Origin: an uncultured bacterium
Lineage (GTDB): Bacteria; Cyanobacteriota; Vampirovibrionia; Gastranaerophilales; Gastranaerophilaceae
Reading direction: 5' to 3'
DNA length: 64,000 nt
Assembly (NCBI GenBank): GCA_949299935.1
Contig: CASGCE010000036.1
Coordinates: 1 to 64,000, forward strand
Position numbers and translations under genes: made by a program. Each line of letters opens with the position of its first letter. The first letter of the stretch is position 1. Positions 59,735-64,000 of the stretch are shown here, piece after piece. Below the pieces are notes generated by a model. It searched no databases, was not told the DNA's origin, and saw only the letters and a program-made list of their open reading frames with translations.

Positions 59735-60775
59735 ATGAAAGCAAATCATTATATAAAAATAAAAAGGGTTGAATGTATGAAAAAAACATTATTATTACTT
59801 TTATCAATATTATTACTGGGTACATCGGTATACGCCGCTGTTGGCAAAGAAACTAAAGGACCATTTGGTTATAATTTGTACGATGACATAACAAGAAAGC
59901 CCAATGCAAAGTCTGCCAAGCAGGATAATGAATCAGCAAAGGTTGTGAAAGAATTTTACGGTGATAGCACTATTGCCGAATGGGAAACAGAAGAAGATTA
60001 CTATCCGGAAGCAAATCTTGAAAGTGCAGTAAATAAGTATAAAAACGGTAATTATTCAGGTTGCCTTCAAGAGATGATTTCGTTAACGAAGATTGATCCA
60101 TATAATCCGGTAGTATATTATTATATGGGAATGGCATATACTCAAGTGGGTAAAAAGGATCAGGCAGTAAAAGCGTACGAACAAGTTATAAAATTACAAC
60201 CGGATAAAACCCTTATACAATACGCAACAAAAGGACGTGATTGCCTTGTTGGCGGGCCTACGTGCAATGCGGATGAGCAAAGTGCTGATTCCAAACTTGA
60301 TAGCTTTATTAATTCTCCATACGGAAACGGGTTTTCGGAGGAATTAAATCAGCAGGTTAAACAAAAACAATTGCAAAATATCCAGAAAACAATCAATAAA
60401 AAACAAGAGCTTGAACAAAAGGATATTGAAAAAATTCAAAAATTTGACCAAAAAAGCGAAAATATAACAGGTGAAAAGTTGGCGTCAAGTCAAGTTTCCA
60501 ATGAGGAGGTTTTGTCGGCTATTCAAACATTAAAAGATGCGGGTTTGACCTTTACTGTTAATAATCCTATGTTGATGCCTATGAATAATCAATTTAATGA
60601 ATATAGTATGCTTTTAGGTAATAATAACAATAATAATGCCATGATGAATATGGTGCCGTTCTTGCTTAATCAACACCAAAACGGTCAGAAAATCGATCCG
60701 CAGATTATACAGGCAATGATGATGAATTCAATGCTTCCGGATTTTACTTTTAATGATAATAACAAAAATTATTAA
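59735..60775 (+). CDS. Exported TPR-repeat protein
   Basis: Two starts are possible: ATG 59735, with TATAAT ending six bases upstream (leaderless spacing), and ATG 59777 (MKKTLLLLLSILLLGTSVYA) with a weak AAGGG site. Both give a signal peptide cut after VYA. The mature protein has a TPR pair at about 95-160 (AVNKYKNGNYSGCLQEM, VVYYYMGMAYTQVGKKDQAVKAYEQVIKLQPD), a coiled coil near 205-240 and an Asn/Met-rich tail. It is likely a periplasmic scaffold. The TPR gene behind it follows after 3 bases. Confidence 0.75.
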   Translation: MKANHYIKIKRVECMKKTLLLLLSILLLGTSVYAAVGKETKGPFGYNLYDDITRKPNAKSAKQDNESAKVVKEFYGDSTIAEWETEEDYYPEANLESAVNKYKNGNYSGCLQEMISLTKIDPYNPVVYYYMGMAYTQVGKKDQAVKAYEQVIKLQPDKTLIQYATKGRDCLVGGPTCNADEQSADSKLDSFINSPYGNGFSEELNQQVKQKQLQNIQKTINKKQELEQKDIEKIQKFDQKSENITGEKLASSQVSNEEVLSAIQTLKDAGLTFTVNNPMLMPMNNQFNEYSMLLGNNNNNNAMMNMVPFLLNQHQNGQKIDPQIIQAMMMNSMLPDFTFNDNNKNY

Positions 60776-60778
60776 TAT

Positions 60779-61366
60779 ATGATTACGGATTATACTAAGG
60801 CAAAGAAAGATTTTTTATCAGGTAAGTTTAAGGGTTGTAAGAGTTTTTTCAAGTCGCATAATTATAAACTTGAGTATGCATATTGTGAAATTATTCTTGA
60901 TAATTTGAAAAGCGCATATGCTATATTAGAATCAATTGAAAATGTTGATTTAAGGGCACATTGGGGCTTGGTAATATTGGAATTCATTGAAGGTTGTGTA
61001 TCAAGATACCCTACATATTTTGAATTAAGGAATTTTTTGGAGATTGATATAGATATATTAATCACCTACTGTAAAGGTGATTATGTCGAAAAAATCATAC
61101 GATACGCTGATTTTATGTTCACTGTTAATCCCGAAGTATACAAATTTATCGGGCGTGTGTTTTTAAATAATGGCTTAAGACCCCAGGCGTTATTTTTTCT
61201 AAACAGAGCTAAGGATAACTTTTATCATGATCCTGAATTGCATTATATGTTTGCTGAAATATTAAAATCCGAGGGGAATTATGAGCAATGCAAGAAAGCA
61301 ATTATGAATTGTCTTGATATTTTGCCGAATTATGCGCCTGCAGTTGCTATGTTAAGTAAAATATAA
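60779..61366 (+). CDS. TPR-like repeat protein, unknown
   Basis: The 195-residue protein MITDYTKAKKDFLSGKFKGC begins with a helix pair of TPR type and ends with a clear one (NNGLRPQALFFLNRAKDNFYHDPELHYMFAEILKSEGNYEQCKKAIMNCLDILP). There is no signal peptide. The start is 3 bases behind the exported TPR protein, so they are one operon and may interact. No catalytic motif is present. Confidence 0.65.
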   Translation: MITDYTKAKKDFLSGKFKGCKSFFKSHNYKLEYAYCEIILDNLKSAYAILESIENVDLRAHWGLVILEFIEGCVSRYPTYFELRNFLEIDIDILITYCKGDYVEKIIRYADFMFTVNPEVYKFIGRVFLNNGLRPQALFFLNRAKDNFYHDPELHYMFAEILKSEGNYEQCKKAIMNCLDILPNYAPAVAMLSKI

Positions 61367-61419
61367 TTTTGGAAATATGGCTAATATACTTAACAAATTT
61401 TTGTGTATAGAATCGGTTA

Positions 61420-61848
61420 ATGAAGTTCATAATTCTTTGTTATTTTCTATTTTTTTTAATAATGCCGGCGTATTCTTATAAAGAAAAAGATTACCAAAAT
61501 ATATGGTGTGGAGTTAATAACGGGGAAAAAGAAGTTGTTTTGCCGGATATGAGTAGGGTTGATTGTGTTACACAAACTCATGCAGTTGAATTTGATTTTG
61601 CGAAAAAATGGAGTGAATCAATAGGTCAATCGCTTTATTATTCATCAGTGTTGGGTAAATCTCCAGCAGTTGTTCTTATTATTGAGAATCCTGAAAAAGA
61701 TGCCAGATATTTAAGGAGATTGGAAACTGTTGCCAAGAAATATGGAATAACCGTGTGGACAATGACAAGTGATTATTTTGAGCAGAATCACTTGTCAGAA
61801 GAAGCTATAGAATCGTGTTCCGATTTTTCGACTGTTTCTACCTGGTAG
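61420..61848 (+). CDS. Small exported protein with a nuclease-like core
   Basis: The 142-residue protein has a signal peptide (MKFIILCYFLFFLIMPAYS). The mature part, RVDCVTQTHAVEFDFAKKWSESIGQSLYYSSVLGKSPAVVLIIENPE, has the order Asp, Glu-x-Asp/Lys, strand-helix found in some PD-(D/E)XK-like folds. I cannot tell whether the site is active. It converges with and overlaps the minus-strand gene at 61788 by 61 bases. It follows the TPR genes. Confidence 0.6.
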   Translation: MKFIILCYFLFFLIMPAYSYKEKDYQNIWCGVNNGEKEVVLPDMSRVDCVTQTHAVEFDFAKKWSESIGQSLYYSSVLGKSPAVVLIIENPEKDARYLRRLETVAKKYGITVWTMTSDYFEQNHLSEEAIESCSDFSTVSTW

Positions 61849-62213
61849 CTAATTTGTTGGACATTATATTTAGTAAAAAGTTTTTGTTGGCTTTTGTAAA
61901 TTTGTCGGTTTGCAATGCTTAATGTACCAAGACCGAAAGCGATACCTCCAACTATGGCGCCAGCCCAAGATAAAATGGATTTTTTTGCCACGTTCCCGCC
62001 CATAAATGCGCCAAGTGCTGTCGAAAAGGTTGTTGCAATGAAGGAAAGTAAATTACTATTTTTTTGTTGTTTTTTGTACGAAATACAAAATTCGTCAGCC
62101 TTATCCGTAGGAACTGACAAGTGACTTACAAAAGTTGATTTTGGGGAAATTTTGTATTTGCAGACAAGTTCAGTTCTATTATCTGCCAGATTTTTGATTG
62201 ATTTAATTTTCAT
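61788..62213 (-). CDS. Small membrane protein with a glycine-zipper hairpin
   Basis: The 141-residue protein has two hydrophobic segments rich in Gly, Ala and Ser near 55-95 (LSFIATTFSTALGAFMGGNV and ILSWAGAIVGGIAFGLGTLSIA), flanked by charged parts. There is no motif for a known enzyme. Its end overlaps the convergent gene by 61 bases, which is unusual, so one of the two 3' ends may be shorter in practice. There is no clear ribosome site beyond GGGG upstream. Confidence 0.55.
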   Translation of the reverse strand: MKIKSIKNLADNRTELVCKYKISPKSTFVSHLSVPTDKADEFCISYKKQQKNSNLLSFIATTFSTALGAFMGGNVAKKSILSWAGAIVGGIAFGLGTLSIANRQIYKSQQKLFTKYNVQQISYQVETVEKSEHDSIASSDK

Positions 62214-62290
62214 AAATACCCCTTATTAATATTAAGTTAAACGGAGTGTAAATTTGTTAAAAATCATCAAAAATAAAACAATTCTTTACA

Positions 62291-63889
62291 TTAAGCACTT
62301 TTATTTTTCATATCTCTGCCGCCAACAATCCTCAAGTGGCGCTGCTCGCCTTCGCCAACTGATTGACTTTCAAGGTTATGCTGCTCAACAAGCTCATGCT
62401 GAAGTTTTCTTATCTGGTGATTTTGCGGTTGAAGTTCTACATGCTCTGCCCCGGCAAGAATCTTATTGATAGCAGCCTTTGCCTCATCCAAGGCTCTTTC
62501 TGCATCATCATAATAACCTCTCAAGGTTTCATTTGTTTCCGGAACATCAAGTGCTTCCTTCAAAACTTTTTGAATTTGTGCCATTGAGTTTGTTTTTACA
62601 TAGAAAATCTGCAATCTGTAGTCATTTGCCGTACTCAATACTTTTGCACCACCTTTGGCAAAGTTTTTATGAGCTATCACAATATCAGCATCTTCAATAC
62701 TTCTCGTTATTTCAGCGTTCAAATCCAAACGTTCAATAACTTTTTCTACTATGCTTCTTGACACAGCGTATAAGTATATCTTTTTAAATGTCTTGACACC
62801 TTCAACGTAGTCTTTTCTTGAAAAACTGAATTTCAAACTGTCAGAAGATTCAGGGATTTTCTGTTCAAGTTTATTAATTTCATCAGAAATTGTAGGTTGA
62901 TGATGTTCATAAGTTTGGTCAACTTTTCTAATTTCAGGTCTAATAGGCCATCCTCGCAGGATATAATCCACAGCTTCGGCAGTGTCTTTATAAACTGCCA
63001 AAGTATTTCTGTCTAAAATTTCTATAACGATATCAAATGTAGGTTGTTTTTCACGTTCCAAAACAGTCTTTTGTGATGCTCTGCGTTTTGCTTCATCATC
63101 ACCCAAAGTAACTGATTGAATTCCGCCGACTAAATCCGACAAAGTCGGGTTTTTAATCAAATTTTCCAAAGTATTACCATGGGCAGTTGCAATCAACATA
63201 ACACCGCGCTCTGCAATTGTTCTTGCAGCTTGAGCTTCGGCTTCGGTACCGATTTCGTCGACCACAATAACCTCAGGTGTATGATTTTCGACAGCTTCAA
63301 TCATTATGTCTTTTTGAAATTCCGGTTGGCGGACCTGCATACGACGTGCATGGCCTACTGCCGGGTGCGGAATGTCACCGTCTCCGGCTATTTCATTTGA
63401 AGTATCAACTATCACAACCCTTTTCCCGAGCTCGTCAGCTACCAATCTTGAAATTTCTCTCAATTTGGTTGTTTTTCCGACTCCCGGTCTGCCCAAAAAT
63501 AGTATACTTTTATTTTGCATACAAAAATCTTTTATACATGCAATTGTCCCCGTTACAACCCTACCTATTCTGCATGTCAGACCGATTATTTTTCCTTGAC
63601 GATTTTTAATTGCACTGATTCTGTGGAGTGTTCCGGGGATACCTGAACGATTATCTGATGTAAATTCTTGTACTCTTTGCGTTATGTAAGAAATATCTTC
63701 ATCTGTAACTTTACTTTTACCAAGATACTCTATCTCTCCGGAAGAATGCCTTATCTCCGGAACTCGACCTATGTCCAAAACGATTTCTATAACATCATCC
63801 ATACTGTCAGAGGTGATGTGCTTTCGGACCTTTTCGGGTAAGATCTCGATTAGTTTCTCTAAATCGTTTTGAAATTGTAAATCTGTCAT
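62291..63889 (-). CDS. Ycf45/SpoIIIAA-like AAA ATPase with R3H-type tail
   Basis: The start is set at ATG 63889 (MTDLQFQNDLEKLI), with AGGAGG 10 bases upstream; an ATG at 63952 overlaps the -10 box. The protein has about 532 residues. The P-loop is FLGRPGVGKTTKLREIS near 148, Walker B is VIVVDEIGTEAEA near 215, and an arginine finger region is near 290. A C-terminal domain near 380-470 resembles the R3H-type nucleic-acid part of the cyanobacterial/plastid Ycf45 family. Its role is not settled in that family. The gene supports a cyanobacterial-lineage host. Confidence 0.85.
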   Translation of the reverse strand: MTDLQFQNDLEKLIEILPEKVRKHITSDSMDDVIEIVLDIGRVPEIRHSSGEIEYLGKSKVTDEDISYITQRVQEFTSDNRSGIPGTLHRISAIKNRQGKIIGLTCRIGRVVTGTIACIKDFCMQNKSILFLGRPGVGKTTKLREISRLVADELGKRVVIVDTSNEIAGDGDIPHPAVGHARRMQVRQPEFQKDIMIEAVENHTPEVIVVDEIGTEAEAQAARTIAERGVMLIATAHGNTLENLIKNPTLSDLVGGIQSVTLGDDEAKRRASQKTVLEREKQPTFDIVIEILDRNTLAVYKDTAEAVDYILRGWPIRPEIRKVDQTYEHHQPTISDEINKLEQKIPESSDSLKFSFSRKDYVEGVKTFKKIYLYAVSRSIVEKVIERLDLNAEITRSIEDADIVIAHKNFAKGGAKVLSTANDYRLQIFYVKTNSMAQIQKVLKEALDVPETNETLRGYYDDAERALDEAKAAINKILAGAEHVELQPQNHQIRKLQHELVEQHNLESQSVGEGEQRHLRIVGGRDMKNKSA

Positions 63890-63950
63890 ACTATTCTTGC
63901 CTCCTGTCAATACAGGGTTTAGGCAGATATTTATTATCTCCTCTAATTTC

Positions 63951-63956
63951 ATTATA
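63951..63956 (-). promoter_or_regulatory. Extended -10 promoter of the Ycf45-like gene
   Basis: TGGTATAAT on the minus strand; the predicted +1 lies near 63944, downstream of the ATG at 63952 and before ATG 63889. Confidence 0.55.
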
Positions 63957-64000
63957 CCACTTTTTTCTTACTTTTCATCAATCAATGGTACTACGTTAAT

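Noticed and set aside
1..64000. tRNA, rRNA or CRISPR arrays
   Set aside because: I looked through the intergenic gaps and saw no cloverleaf-like sequence, rRNA segment or regularly spaced repeat.

Overview
This 64 kb window reads as a low-G+C chromosome fragment from an anaerobic, diderm bacterium. The best fit is a gut-type non-photosynthetic relative of Cyanobacteria (Melainabacteria/Vampirovibrionia, order Gastranaerophilales). That placement is an inference, not a database result. It rests on a Ycf45/SpoIIIAA-like AAA ATPase typical of the cyanobacterial lineage, many prepilin-like proteins with GFTLAEVLIT N-termini, oxygen-independent enzymes (2-oxoacid:ferredoxin oxidoreductase, pyruvate phosphate dikinase, class II B12 ribonucleotide reductase) and outer-membrane systems (TPS-type filamentous adhesin, RND pump with TolC, MCE protein, Kdo-type enzymes). 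I see no tRNA, rRNA, CRISPR array or transposase.

Layout. 1-4.2 kb: the end of a prepilin-like gene facing a 1266-residue filamentous-haemagglutinin-like adhesin. 4.4-5.9 kb: plsY and prepilin A. 5.9-6.9 kb: rplT, rpmI and a small unknown gene on the minus strand. 7.0-15.1 kb: a tightly packed run of kdsD-like, kdsC-like, queD, uppP, two unknown membrane proteins and a GH13-type enzyme. 15.2-21.1 kb: panD, an FAD-linked oxidase and a 1376-residue coiled-coil protein. 21.2-24.1 kb: a four-subunit 2-oxoacid:ferredoxin oxidoreductase. 24.2-32.4 kb: ppdK, aroF, purine nucleoside phosphorylase, an omega-like protein, an MCE protein, upp, an asparaginase and a GspE-N-like protein. 32.5-37.8 kb: prepilin B, fusA, an unknown helical protein, and a divergent HAD/AbrB-like pair sharing an inverted repeat. 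37.9-46.2 kb: ileS, a dicarboxylate symporter, prepilins E and F and nrdJ. 46.3-54.0 kb: a small helical protein, uppS, rdgB and a complete RND efflux operon. 54.0-59.1 kb: prepilin C, trpS, prepilin D, a VKOR-thioredoxin fusion and queH. 59.1-64 kb: a DedA-like protein, TPR proteins, a secreted protein and the Ycf45-like ATPase.

The most interesting system is a dispersed family of prepilin cassettes. Four genes (A 5091, B 32617, C 54170, D 56545) are each preceded by the same 92-bp block. It starts TAAC, then nine G, and carries a near-perfect sigma-70 promoter (TTGACC-N17-TATAAT) whose predicted +1 falls on the prepilin ATG, so the message should be leaderless. Immediately upstream of each block lies a separate Shine-Dalgarno plus ATG that starts a short leader ORF running into the G tract. 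In A, B and D the nine-G state stops this leader at once, and ten (or seven) G would fuse it in frame to the prepilin. A fifth gene (E, minus strand, 42352-43175) has nine C inside its own leader. Its only well-supported start (SD AGGAGG, promoter TTGACA-N17-TTTAAT) is one base out of frame with the prepilin motif, so it reads as OFF. All five G/C runs of nine that I found in this AT-rich window sit in front of prepilin genes. B, C and D are almost identical at both ends and differ mostly in the middle, which suggests recombination. Together this looks like a phase-variable, recombining pilin repertoire scattered among housekeeping operons.
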